This document shows positions 9,612 to 18,383 of a DNA stretch of 64,000 nt, piece after piece (the first letter of the stretch is position 1; every line of letters begins with the position of its first letter). The notes beneath the pieces are model-generated. The model saw only the letters and a list, made by a program, of their open reading frames with translations, was not told where the DNA came from and searched no databases. Origin of the DNA: Bacteroidia bacterium (GTDB lineage: Bacteria; Bacteroidota; Bacteroidia; Bacteroidales; CAJPTX01); NCBI GenBank assembly GCA_905373475.1, contig CAJPTC010000008.1, positions 1 to 64,000 on the forward strand, read 5' to 3'. The position numbers were made by a program, and so were the translations under genes.

Positions 9612-11180
9612 TTACAACGGCAGGTTGGAATGTTTCTTTGGAGGCATAGCATCCTTCTTGAGCTGCAACATCTGCAGGGCACGAATGATGCGGAAACGCG
9701 TGTTGCGCGGCTCTATCACATCGTCAACATAGCCCATACTTGCTGCAACGTACGGATTGGCAAATTTTTCCTTGTACTCAATTTCCTTTTCTGCAATGAA
9801 TGCCGCCTTCTTCTCTACGTCGTCGCCAAACGCTGCCAACTCCTTGCCATAAAGAATTTCGATTGCCCCCTGTGGTCCCATCACCGCAATTTCGGCAGAT
9901 GGCCATACGTAGTTGATATCGGATTCTAGCCCCTTCGAGCTCATCACGATATAAGCGCCCCCGTACGCCTTACGCAAGATTACCGTAATCTTAGGCACAG
10001 TCGCCTCTCCGTAAGCAAAGAGGAGTTTTGCGCCGTGGAGAATAATTCCTCCTGTTTCTTGCCCTGAGCCTGGTAAGAAACCTGGTACATCTACCAAAGT
10101 TACCAAGGGAATATTGAAGGCATCGCAGAACCGTACAAAACGAGCCGCCTTGCGCGAAGCGTTGATATCGAGCACGCCTGCCATGTATTTCGGCTGATTG
10201 GCTACTATACCAACCGACATCCCGTTCATATGGGCAAAACCAACAACGATGTTCTTCGCAAAGTTCTTGTGAACCTCAAAGAACTTCCTATTATCGACGA
10301 TCGCATTGATCACCTCCATAACATCGTAGGGTTTGTTGCTCTCCTCGGGGATAATCTCATTAAGAGAATCTTCTAGACGATCAATGCTGTCCTCGCAAAG
10401 AACCCGTTGCGGCTCTTCGAGATTGTTTTGCGGAATGTACTGGAAGAGTTCGCGTATCATCTCAAACGCTTCTTCTTCACTCTCCGAGATGAACGAAGCT
10501 ACGCCAGACTTACTTGCGTGCATTGCAGCACCGCCCAAAGCCTCAGCGCTTATTACCTCGCCTGTTACCGTCTTTACCACTTTAGGTCCTGTCACGAACA
10601 TGTTGCCCGTGCCACTATTCATCAAGATAAAGTCGGTAAGTGCTGGAGAATAAACTGCTCCTCCCGCCGATGGCCCCATGATCATACTAATCTGGGGTAT
10701 AACACCCGATGCCTTGATGTTTCGCTCAAAGATCTCGGAGTATCCCGCCAAACTGTTCACGCCTTCCTGAATACGAGCACCGCCGCTATCCAGTATACCC
10801 ACCACGGGCGCGCCGTTCTTCATGGCCATATCCATCACCTTGCAGATCTTCTCTGCGCATGTAAGGGATAGAGAGCCACCGTAGATGGTAAAATCCTGCG
10901 AAAAGACGTAAACCACACGACCATGAATTGTACCATGCCCCGTTACTACGCCATCGCCTAAAAGGTGACTTTTTTCCATCTCGAAGTCTTGGCAACGGTG
11001 GGTCACGAACATATCAAACTCTTCAAAACTATTCGGATCCAACAACAATTTGATACGTTCCCGAGCCGTCAGTTTGCCTTTCTCATGCTGCGAAGCTACT
11101 TTCTTATCTCCACCAGCTTTCCGAGCTTCTTCGCGCTTCTCGATCAAACCTTTAATTTTCTCCGCCTGAATGCCACTCAT
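9612..11180 (-). CDS. mmdA: methylmalonyl-CoA decarboxylase alpha subunit (carboxyltransferase)
   Basis: Carboxyltransferase of 522 residues that transfers the carboxyl group of methylmalonyl-CoA to biotin, yielding propionyl-CoA. It shows the acyl-CoA carboxyltransferase crotonase-like folds: GHGTIHGRVVYVFSQDFT and GGARIQEGVNSL in the N-half, and DVPGFLPGSGQE and GKELAAFGDD in the C-half. The related propionyl-CoA carboxylase beta chain is similar, but the following OadG, biotin-carrier and OadB-type genes point to the sodium-pumping decarboxylase. It is the first gene of the operon; a 315-base non-coding leader precedes it. Together with succinate/methylmalonyl-CoA metabolism this would make propionate and a sodium gradient. 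Confidence 0.93.
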   Translation of the reverse strand: MSGIQAEKIKGLIEKREEARKAGGDKKVASQHEKGKLTARERIKLLLDPNSFEEFDMFVTHRCQDFEMEKSHLLGDGVVTGHGTIHGRVVYVFSQDFTIYGGSLSLTCAEKICKVMDMAMKNGAPVVGILDSGGARIQEGVNSLAGYSEIFERNIKASGVIPQISMIMGPSAGGAVYSPALTDFILMNSGTGNMFVTGPKVVKTVTGEVISAEALGGAAMHASKSGVASFISESEEEAFEMIRELFQYIPQNNLEEPQRVLCEDSIDRLEDSLNEIIPEESNKPYDVMEVINAIVDNRKFFEVHKNFAKNIVVGFAHMNGMSVGIVANQPKYMAGVLDINASRKAARFVRFCDAFNIPLVTLVDVPGFLPGSGQETGGIILHGAKLLFAYGEATVPKITVILRKAYGGAYIVMSSKGLESDINYVWPSAEIAVMGPQGAIEILYGKELAAFGDDVEKKAAFIAEKEIEYKEKFANPYVAASMGYVDDVIEPRNTRFRIIRALQMLQLKKDAMPPKKHSNLPL

Positions 11181-11251
11181 AGCATTTATCGTTTTAATGT
11201 TTCTGCCTTCTATGTACCGTCCTTGGCGTACACTTCTGGCACTTCAATGCA

Positions 11252-11259
11252 CAAAAATA
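11252..11259 (-). promoter_or_regulatory. candidate -7 box for the mmd operon
   Basis: TATTTTTG on the minus strand fits the Bacteroidota -7 consensus TAnnTTTG and lies about 70 bases before the mmdA start. No clear -33 element was found. Confidence 0.3.
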
Positions 11260-11383
11260 GACTTTTTATTATGAATAGAACCGTTCTATCTATCGCGCCA
11301 ATCAGCGCACGACGGAGGATGCAGGCGTAATATTACACCGCGAAGAGGTTAAAACGAAGAAGTGAAGTTGGCGCAAAGCCACG

Positions 11384-11444
11384 TGCTCACACTGTGAGCA
11401 TCTCTTTTTAGAGACTTTACTACAGGGTAAGGGCGTCCCTTACC
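11384..11444. repeat. three adjacent hairpins between wbpE-like gene and mmdA
   Basis: TGCTCACA-C-TGTGAGCA (11384-11400), TCTCT-TTTT-AGAGA (11401-11414) and GGTAAGGG-CGT-CCCTTACC (11426-11444) follow one another inside the 315-base gap 11181-11495. None is followed by a strong T run in the minus direction, so they may be operators, leader structures or weak terminators. The rest of the gap holds no gene I can support. Confidence 0.4.
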
Positions 11445-11495
11445 GCTACGCAAGCTATAGGAGTGTTGCGCCCCGATATCTACCCGAGTGCTCCT

Positions 11496-12608
11496 TTACT
11501 TCGAGCGGAAAAAGGAACGTATGCCCGCTATGACCCGATCTTGCAGCTCATGAGTCAGTTCCGTGTGCATGGGAAGTGAGATCGCTTCGCCTACCAAACG
11601 ACGCGATACTCCGAGTGTACCTACTGTTCGACCGCAGTTGCGGAATGCGGGTTGGTCGCACAATGCCAGCGGATAATATACCATAGAAGGAACGCCCGCG
11701 CCTTGTAAATGCTCCCTCAGCGCATCGCGTTGCCCATCGAGCACACGCAGTGTATACTGATGGAATGTACACCCTTTCGTTTCGGGCGTTATAATTTCCT
11801 CGATATCGGACAAATGAGCCGTATAGTATTCGGCTGCTGCTATACGCGCACTTAGGTATTCGTCTAAGTGCTTCAACTTTATACGCAGTATAGCAGCTTG
11901 CAACGTATCCAAACGCGAATTGCAGCCAATCACCTCGTGGCGATATTTCTCGCACTGCCCGTGATTGGCAATCATACGCAGCCGCTCTGCCAGCTCACGA
12001 TTTCGTGTCATCATAGCACCACCATCGCCAAAACAGCCTAGGTTCTTTGTAGGAAAAAAGGATGTACAACTCACATCGCCAAGAGTTCCGACTTTTACGG
12101 TACTCCCTCCCATTTCGTAAAGCGCCCCTAAGGACTGCGCATTGTCTTCTATAACCCTGACTCCATGCGCATTTGCCCAATTCAAAACACCATGCATATC
12201 GGCACTGCGGCCATAAAGATGCACTGGGATTACTGCCTTTACATGCGGACTCCAAGCCTCCTCAAGAACAGAAGAATCCAGATTGAAAGTTCTTTCGTCA
12301 ACATCAACCATTACGGGTTGCAAGCCCAACAAAGCAATAACCTCGGCACTAGCTACGTATGTAAATGCAGGCACTACCACCTCGTCGCCTGCTTGTAGCC
12401 CCAATGCCATGAGCGAGATCTGAAGCGCGTCTGTCCCATTAGCGCAAGGCACAACAGACATGCCTTCCATGTAGTGTCCGAGTTCCTCGGCAAAGAGACG
12501 CACCTCCTCCCCGTTAATAAAATCACCTTTCAAGAGTACGCGCTCAATAGCAGCTTGAAGCTCGGGATAAATTTTTTTCGTCTGTCCGACGAGATCAACC
12601 ATTTGCAT
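11496..12608 (-). CDS. DegT/DnrJ/EryC1-family nucleotide-sugar aminotransferase, WbpE-like
   Basis: PLP enzyme that transfers an amino group to a keto sugar nucleotide. The PLP lysine is K188 in TSFFPTKNLGCFGDGG, and AFTYVASAEV and EDNAQSLGA are standard family blocks. Length 370 fits. WbpE relatives convert UDP-3-keto-GlcNAc-uronate to the 3-amino sugar; a WbpA-like dehydrogenase and a WbpD-like acetyltransferase lie 7 kb upstream on the same strand, supporting that role. The dehydrogenase that makes the 3-keto sugar (WbpB) is not in the window. Another 3- or 4-aminosugar product is possible. Confidence 0.85.
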   Translation of the reverse strand: MQMVDLVGQTKKIYPELQAAIERVLLKGDFINGEEVRLFAEELGHYMEGMSVVPCANGTDALQISLMALGLQAGDEVVVPAFTYVASAEVIALLGLQPVMVDVDERTFNLDSSVLEEAWSPHVKAVIPVHLYGRSADMHGVLNWANAHGVRVIEDNAQSLGALYEMGGSTVKVGTLGDVSCTSFFPTKNLGCFGDGGAMMTRNRELAERLRMIANHGQCEKYRHEVIGCNSRLDTLQAAILRIKLKHLDEYLSARIAAAEYYTAHLSDIEEIITPETKGCTFHQYTLRVLDGQRDALREHLQGAGVPSMVYYPLALCDQPAFRNCGRTVGTLGVSRRLVGEAISLPMHTELTHELQDRVIAGIRSFFRSK

Positions 12609-12637
12609 TGCTAAGACGAATTAAGAAAACGCGCTAC

Positions 12638-14260
12638 TCAGTGCCTAGCACGGAAACGTGCCACAAACCCGCCAATGATCAAACCAAGAATACAGAAATA
12701 AGAGGCGCGCCCAAGATAATCGCCCCACTGGACATAGAACGTTTGCTGCGACTGCGGGTAAACCGTACTACGAATAACGCCCTGTAACCACCACCCCAAA
12801 CGTTGGTGTACATTGCCCGCGGGGTCTATTACTCCCGAGATGCCAGTATTGGCAGAACGTACGAGCCAACGTCGGGTTTCGATAGCACGAAGCTTCGCAT
12901 AATTGAAATGATTTTTATAGCCAGGCGTATCGCCCCACCAACCATCGTTCGTGATTATAGCTAGTAGATTAGCTCCATTGCGCACGTATTCGGTACAAAA
13001 ATCGCCGAAAACAGACTCGTAACATATAATGGGCGCAACACCCATATTGTCGGGCGTTTTGAATACTGTACGGTGCTCTTGTGTGCCCAGACTGCCTACC
13101 ATTCCCCCCAGATTGATGCTCAGTTTGTCAAGAAAACGGAAGAACTGGGGATAGGGTAACATTTCGACGCCCACCACGAGTTTCGATTTGAAGTAGTACT
13201 GCGTATCGCCCACCGAGTCGCCTATCCAAAGAGCGGCATTGTAAGCATCGTACCAATCGCCATCATCTGAGAGACTACGCGCCGTCTTGGACGGACGTTC
13301 CTTACTTTGTTGGTATTGCAAAAGAGTTGTTCCTACCAAGACACGACACTGGGGGTAGGCGTGTAAGAAGGTGCGGATAAGCTCCACCGCAGGCGTTGCA
13401 TCGATTTGTTGTATCCAGATATTGCTGGGAATAGCCGTCTCGGGCATAACGAGAAGCCGCGTTTGAGGCGTCATTTTCTCGCTTGCAAGCGAGAGCATGC
13501 GTTCCACCTGCTGCTCGTCTGTTAGTGCGCTAAACTTCTCATTCCAAGGGTCAACGTTGGGTTGTACTATAACCACTTCTATGCCCTCCCCTCTCCCCTC
13601 TACTCTCCCCTCTACCGAGGGCGTAAGGAGATAGGAAAGCACAAAAGGTACAAATAAAAGAAGTACAGTAGAAGTGAGTAGGATTAGGCGGGCTTTACGA
13701 ACAAGTTCTTTCCAACCTACAAGCAGATGGTAGAGTAAAAGATTGAAAAGTAGAATCCAGAGCGAACCTCCGAGTATGCCCGTATATTCGTACCACTGAA
13801 CAGCCCATGAGGCACTTGCCAGACCGTTGCCCAACGTAAGCCAAGGCCAAGAGATTTCGGAGTTATGAAAGAAATATTCGAAGCCAATCCATCCCACGAG
13901 TAGCGCAGCAGTCCCCCATGCATTGCCAAATCGTTGCCAGCCTTGTACAACAAGTGTAAGCACTAGTGCCATACAAGCAGCCATAGCAACCACTGCGCCT
14001 ATCATACCTCCGAGAGTTGCGCCTTGTATCCACCAGACGGAAAGTGCATTCCAAACGAAAACGGCAAGATAGGTATAGCCGTACGTTTTCCAGAAACGAG
14101 TGCGAGAGTGTACTAAATCGCGGAGAAGATGTAACCATGGTAGCCATGCGACAAAGAGAAACGGCCAGAGATCAAATTCCCATGCCAAACACATCAAAAG
14201 TCCTCCGCTCAGCGCCAACAACCAGCGCTTACCGAGCCAAGTAGTCACCTTGCCACCCAT
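12638..14260 (-). CDS. lnt: apolipoprotein N-acyltransferase
   Basis: Inner-membrane enzyme that adds the third acyl chain to lipoproteins. Five or more helices (residues 10-210) precede a periplasmic nitrilase-like domain. The Glu-Lys-Cys triad is visible: E274 in MPETAIP, K360 in KSKLVVG and C413 in IICYESVFG. Length 540 fits the family. It is 30 bases upstream of the WbpE-like gene. Its product acts on lipoproteins such as the SusD and SurA-like proteins encoded elsewhere in the window. Confidence 0.93.
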   Translation of the reverse strand: MGGKVTTWLGKRWLLALSGGLLMCLAWEFDLWPFLFVAWLPWLHLLRDLVHSRTRFWKTYGYTYLAVFVWNALSVWWIQGATLGGMIGAVVAMAACMALVLTLVVQGWQRFGNAWGTAALLVGWIGFEYFFHNSEISWPWLTLGNGLASASWAVQWYEYTGILGGSLWILLFNLLLYHLLVGWKELVRKARLILLTSTVLLLFVPFVLSYLLTPSVEGRVEGRGEGIEVVIVQPNVDPWNEKFSALTDEQQVERMLSLASEKMTPQTRLLVMPETAIPSNIWIQQIDATPAVELIRTFLHAYPQCRVLVGTTLLQYQQSKERPSKTARSLSDDGDWYDAYNAALWIGDSVGDTQYYFKSKLVVGVEMLPYPQFFRFLDKLSINLGGMVGSLGTQEHRTVFKTPDNMGVAPIICYESVFGDFCTEYVRNGANLLAIITNDGWWGDTPGYKNHFNYAKLRAIETRRWLVRSANTGISGVIDPAGNVHQRLGWWLQGVIRSTVYPQSQQTFYVQWGDYLGRASYFCILGLIIGGFVARFRARH

Positions 14261-14478
14261 TCGTTTTGTTAATTGCCCAAAGTATAACGTCAGAGATCCT
14301 CTCTCAATTATACAGAATGTTTGGGAAACGAGGGGAGTGCGTGACTCAACTCCAGCTGTTATGTGTCGCTCGCGAAAAAAAGAGAAAAAGCAGTTGCGTA
14401 ATTTGGCTTGCCTTTACGAAGAGGTTGTATAATTCGCCTTAACCTACCTATTGTCGTTTGAAGGCAAATCGTTCCTTG

Positions 14479-15474
14479 CTAGCCCAAAAATGTTGCAACG
14501 CGTTCTTCCCACAGAGTTAACAGCTGCTGCATATCTGCGGGGAGAGGAGCTTCAAAATGCAAAGGAATGTGCGTAATGGGATGTGTGAGGTCTATAGCAC
14601 GTGCATGCAATGCTTGACGCGGACAAATGGCAAATGCCTCACGAATAAAAGCATGATACTCAGGCGTATTCACACCGCGTAGTACCTTATCGCCTCCGTA
14701 GCGCGCATCGTTGAACAACGGATGCTTTATATATTGCAAATGTGCCCGAATTTGGTGCATACGTCCCGTTTCAAGTACACACTCAAGCAATGTAACTAGC
14801 GTAAAATCTTTCACAACCCGCCAATGCGTTACCGCATGTTTTCCTACGTCGGAGTCAAGAAAAACTCGCATCCGTTGTCGGTCTGAAGGGTCGCGCGCCA
14901 AGTTCGCATCTACAGTACCCTCGCATTCCTTGAATTGCCCCCACGCCAGCGCTAAGTACGTACGATGTGCCGTATGTTGAAGGAACTGAACACTTAGTCC
15001 CGCCATGGCAGATTCGTTCTTGCCTACCACCAACAACCCCGATGTATCTTTATCTATCCGATGCGCCAATCCAGGACGAAAATCACCTTGCTGAAAAAGA
15101 GGCTCATTGCGCAAATAATACAACAAAGCATTCACCAGAGTCCCACTGAAATGACCATGCCCTGGGTGTACTACCATGCCAGCAGGTTTGTTTACGATCA
15201 GGATGTCTGCATCCTCATAAACAATATCTAAGGGAATCTCTTCGGGGGCTATCTCAATAGCACGGGGTTCTTGAAGCTGGTAGATTTGTACTACCTCGTT
15301 GGGCTTTACAAGGTAAGAAGCCTTGCACGCACGCCCATTGACCCAAACAAGCCCTTCGTCTATCTTCTGACGAATGAAAGAGCGTGAGGCATTTTCAAGT
15401 CGGTCTGCAAGAAACCTATCCAGACGCAACGGACTTTGCCCTGGATCGGCAACCACTTCGCAGTAGAGATACAA
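14479..15474 (-). CDS. rluD: 23S rRNA pseudouridine synthase, RluD type
   Basis: Converts uridines in large-subunit rRNA to pseudouridine. An S4 RNA-binding domain (residues 15-65) precedes the RluA-family catalytic domain; HRIDKDTSGLLVV holds the catalytic aspartate D141. The leftmost in-frame start is a TTG at 15474, three bases after the stop of the preceding gene, and no ATG occurs near the N-terminus, so the start is less certain than the product. RluD and PASTA-protein genes are often neighbours in Bacteroidota; here a T9SS cargo gene sits between them. Confidence 0.9.
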   Translation of the reverse strand: MYLYCEVVADPGQSPLRLDRFLADRLENASRSFIRQKIDEGLVWVNGRACKASYLVKPNEVVQIYQLQEPRAIEIAPEEIPLDIVYEDADILIVNKPAGMVVHPGHGHFSGTLVNALLYYLRNEPLFQQGDFRPGLAHRIDKDTSGLLVVGKNESAMAGLSVQFLQHTAHRTYLALAWGQFKECEGTVDANLARDPSDRQRMRVFLDSDVGKHAVTHWRVVKDFTLVTLLECVLETGRMHQIRAHLQYIKHPLFNDARYGGDKVLRGVNTPEYHAFIREAFAICPRQALHARAIDLTHPITHIPLHFEAPLPADMQQLLTLWEERVATFLG

Positions 15475-15477
15475 AGC

Positions 15478-17349
15478 TTAGCGCACTATTAGTTTCTTGG
15501 TATCCTGTATGCCGTTACGATAGGTGATGCGTACAAGATAAATCCCGCGTGGCAGCTCTGCAATACCAACATACGTATTACTTGGCAGCCCCTCTCGTAC
15601 CAACACTCCCTGCACCGAATACAGCGCAATATTTGCAACCTCCTCGGCAGTCTTCACATAAATCTGGTCTTGTGCAGGGTTAGGGAATACCTCACTCTCG
15701 GGTATAGCAGGCATACAAGCGCTCGTAGGTAATTCGGGGTCTTTTCCCTCCCCACCACATACGAGACGGAACATCAGTGCCCCGTCTACTTTAGACTTCT
15801 GCCACTGTGCCGACGTCCGACTATAAATAGTCGCTTTGAAAGGGGTATGAGCATCGTAGGCTATATTGATCATGTCTGCCGAGAGTTGCTCCCAGCCCAC
15901 GAAATAAGCATTCTTGAACGTAATGGGAGTTGTTAACGCAATTTCGTAGAAACGTCCTACCTCACTCTCCTCACGCGGTGGCGTTACCAGTTGCTCATAA
16001 ACCTTATTGCCAGGCACACCATTGGCATCCTGCCAGAAACACAGCCGAAAACGCTTGCGAGACTTGAGGTCTCCTATCGGGTTAAACCAAATTCTAACCG
16101 CCTTGATAGCCGTGGGTTTCAGTGGGCGAAAACGCATTGCAACCGCTGCACGCTCTGCACCCACACCTACTATACCATAACCACTTGTGGGTTCGCCATT
16201 ATCATAGGCATACTCATCGGTACAACGTAAAAAAGTTTGTACTGTATCGTTCCAACGAAATGGGGCATTCTTGGGGTTCTTATCGGTTTGTAAAATACCT
16301 CGGATGCGCACATTTACTTCGCTCCCCGCAAGTTCGCTCCAAGGGAAACTCACCGTTCGTTGATAGCTTTCGGACTTAAAAGGCGTTATATTCACATTGC
16401 CGCCATTGTAGAACTGCTCTGTTACTTTTTTCGTGAGATCTTCAATGGTAAAAAAGCGACGCACATTGTTCGTATTTCGCCCCATATTCTCATACTGCAT
16501 GCCCAATGTTTCGGCAGGATCTGTATTCCGATTTTGCACATACTCGTAGAACGAATCATAGGGCACGGCGCTGTATTCAGTAAATGCAGTCTGCAACGGC
16601 TCTGTGCAAGCTACATCGGGAACAATGGTATCATTTAGCGTCCGATGTGCGTTAAGATACACCAAATCTACGTGCCACTGGCTACTATTCGCAGTGCGTC
16701 CAGGTGCCGTATTGTCGTGTATGATAGAAGCTAAATTGCGGAAACGAAACCGAAAGCCCGTTTTCACAAAACGTCGGTCACGCACAGGAATGTGTGCTTT
16801 GAAGAAATGACGTTGCGGCGTTTCATGCTTCTGTACTATGCTTTTTACCCAACGCGGCGTGTTCCGAAAAAACTGCTCTACTCGCCCTCGCTGTGCCAAA
16901 TAAATAGCCCCCCACACATTAACCCATTGCGCCAAATCGGGGTCGTAGAAATCTACAAGCAACGAATCGCCACGGGCAGGCGCTTCTGCATCGCCACCTG
17001 GTTGGAATTGAAAAGAGAGATAGAGCGAATCTTGACCAGCTTCCACGACTATAGGAAGAGATGCTGCAATGTCCGCCTGAAAAGCAGCAGTCGTAGCATT
17101 TTTGTGTAGGAGTCCATTTGCGGCAGCAGCGTCTAGCGTAAGAACTCCCACAGTGGGTGCTTTATGAGCACGCGCACGCGTCACCACAGCATCTGTCTTC
17201 TTCTCCCAGTAGGAAGACGAAGGGACAGAAGCAGGATACGAGAAATCGTCAAAAAAGGGAAGTGTAATATTCGGCGCAGACTGCGCTAACAACCCCAAAG
17301 GGGACAACAAGACTAAGGCTACAAGTGTATTCCGTAGGGAATATTTCAT
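15478..17349 (-). CDS. T9SS-secreted surface protein, type A C-terminal signal
   Basis: Secreted protein of unknown function, 623 residues. A signal peptide (residues 1-22, ending LLAQS) opens the protein. The middle shows no motif I recognise, though aromatic- and Arg-rich segments suggest beta-sandwich modules. The last 75 residues form a type A T9SS sorting domain: VFPNPAQDQIYV, then YSVQGVLVREG, LPRGIYLVRIT and KKLIVR. In Porphyromonas that domain is removed and the protein is joined to A-LPS. It lies between the PASTA and rluD genes with very short spacing, so it is co-transcribed with housekeeping genes. Confidence 0.88.
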   Translation of the reverse strand: MKYSLRNTLVALVLLSPLGLLAQSAPNITLPFFDDFSYPASVPSSSYWEKKTDAVVTRARAHKAPTVGVLTLDAAAANGLLHKNATTAAFQADIAASLPIVVEAGQDSLYLSFQFQPGGDAEAPARGDSLLVDFYDPDLAQWVNVWGAIYLAQRGRVEQFFRNTPRWVKSIVQKHETPQRHFFKAHIPVRDRRFVKTGFRFRFRNLASIIHDNTAPGRTANSSQWHVDLVYLNAHRTLNDTIVPDVACTEPLQTAFTEYSAVPYDSFYEYVQNRNTDPAETLGMQYENMGRNTNNVRRFFTIEDLTKKVTEQFYNGGNVNITPFKSESYQRTVSFPWSELAGSEVNVRIRGILQTDKNPKNAPFRWNDTVQTFLRCTDEYAYDNGEPTSGYGIVGVGAERAAVAMRFRPLKPTAIKAVRIWFNPIGDLKSRKRFRLCFWQDANGVPGNKVYEQLVTPPREESEVGRFYEIALTTPITFKNAYFVGWEQLSADMINIAYDAHTPFKATIYSRTSAQWQKSKVDGALMFRLVCGGEGKDPELPTSACMPAIPESEVFPNPAQDQIYVKTAEEVANIALYSVQGVLVREGLPSNTYVGIAELPRGIYLVRITYRNGIQDTKKLIVR

Positions 17350-17360
17350 CGTGTTCAGAC

Positions 17361-18275
17361 TTAAAAGACCTCGAAATCGTCATCAATTTCTTGGGTCTCG
17401 TTCTCTCTATCTAACGAATCTTGTAGCGCATTATTGGCTTGCCCCTGTATAGCCTGTGCTGCAATGCGCGATGAGTTCAGCGTTAGCCACAAGTTAATAC
17501 GCGAACCTAAAGGGAGCTCTCTATTGCCCAAGAATGGCGGATTCGTGGTATAAACGCGGGCAGAGAGGGTGTCTGCCATATCTTTTACCGTCTCGTCAAA
17601 CGTTATACGACCTACATTTAGCGAACGAGAAGCAAGCATACGACGCGCCTCCTGGAGGGTCATCTGTATCACATTGGGCTGTTGCGTCAGAGAGCTATTC
17701 TCAAATCCTTGCCCTAGCAAAAGGTCTACAAGCCCACCCTTGGGGAGTTTATCGCCTGGTAAAAGATCGTCACCCTCGTACGATTGTTTAAGTACGCTAT
17801 TCAGGGCTATGTCTGGCGTGAAGGAGAGTTCGCCGCACTGTAGCCCACTTTGGTCAAGTAGAATGAGCGCTTGGCGCAAAGTTTCACCCACTAAGCTAGG
17901 CGCCGGCACCATCATAGGACTACAAGCATTGATTGATAGGAAGACATGCCTCCCACGCTTTACCTTCTCTCCTGCAATGGGATCTTGTTGGAGCACTGTC
18001 CCAGGGCGTTTCGTTACAACGTACGAGGAATCAAGTAGTACCAAATTGAGATGATACTTGTCGGCAATCTTATAGGCTTCCGTAAGCGACTGACCGCACA
18101 GATCGGGTACTGCATATTCGTCGCCGTGACGGGTTAAAATACCCAGCGAATAGAATGAAACGAGTACCAGAAAAAGAATGAGCACTAGTGCTAGAAAGGG
18201 ATGACGGACGTAAGGAATTCGCCATATCCGCCGGAAAATGTCTCCAACTTTGCCAAGAATGTCTCTGACGCTCAT
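17361..18275 (-). CDS. membrane-anchored PASTA-domain protein
   Basis: A cytoplasmic stretch of about 25 residues, one transmembrane helix (LALVLILFLVLVSFYSLGI) and three extracytoplasmic PASTA repeats, each starting near a VPDL/VPAPSLVG-type motif, make up this 304-residue protein. PASTA domains bind peptidoglycan fragments or septal proteins. No kinase or transpeptidase domain is attached, as is usual for the short PASTA proteins of Bacteroidota. A TTG opens the longest frame (18302), but ATG 18275 is preferred. Function in cell-wall sensing or division is inferred. Confidence 0.88.
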   Translation of the reverse strand: MSVRDILGKVGDIFRRIWRIPYVRHPFLALVLILFLVLVSFYSLGILTRHGDEYAVPDLCGQSLTEAYKIADKYHLNLVLLDSSYVVTKRPGTVLQQDPIAGEKVKRGRHVFLSINACSPMMVPAPSLVGETLRQALILLDQSGLQCGELSFTPDIALNSVLKQSYEGDDLLPGDKLPKGGLVDLLLGQGFENSSLTQQPNVIQMTLQEARRMLASRSLNVGRITFDETVKDMADTLSARVYTTNPPFLGNRELPLGSRINLWLTLNSSRIAAQAIQGQANNALQDSLDRENETQEIDDDFEVF

Positions 18276-18299
18276 CGTGTACGTATCTAATAGGTTACG

Positions 18300-18307
18300 C
18301 AAAGTTA
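18300..18307 (-). promoter_or_regulatory. candidate -7 box for the PASTA-rluD unit
   Basis: TAACTTTG on the minus strand fits TAnnTTTG and lies 25 bases upstream of the ATG at 18275. The same octamer precedes guaB at 52984-52991. No -33 element is evident. Confidence 0.35.
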
Positions 18308-18383
18308 CCTATTTCACGACTTTCGTCTTGACGCCCCCTTGGGTTGGATTTCAGCTACGTAGTAAAACGCCTCTTGACACGCA

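Noticed and set aside
11181..11495. Cobalamin riboswitch before the methylmalonyl-CoA decarboxylase genes
   Set aside because: No B12-box-like core was seen; only local hairpins.
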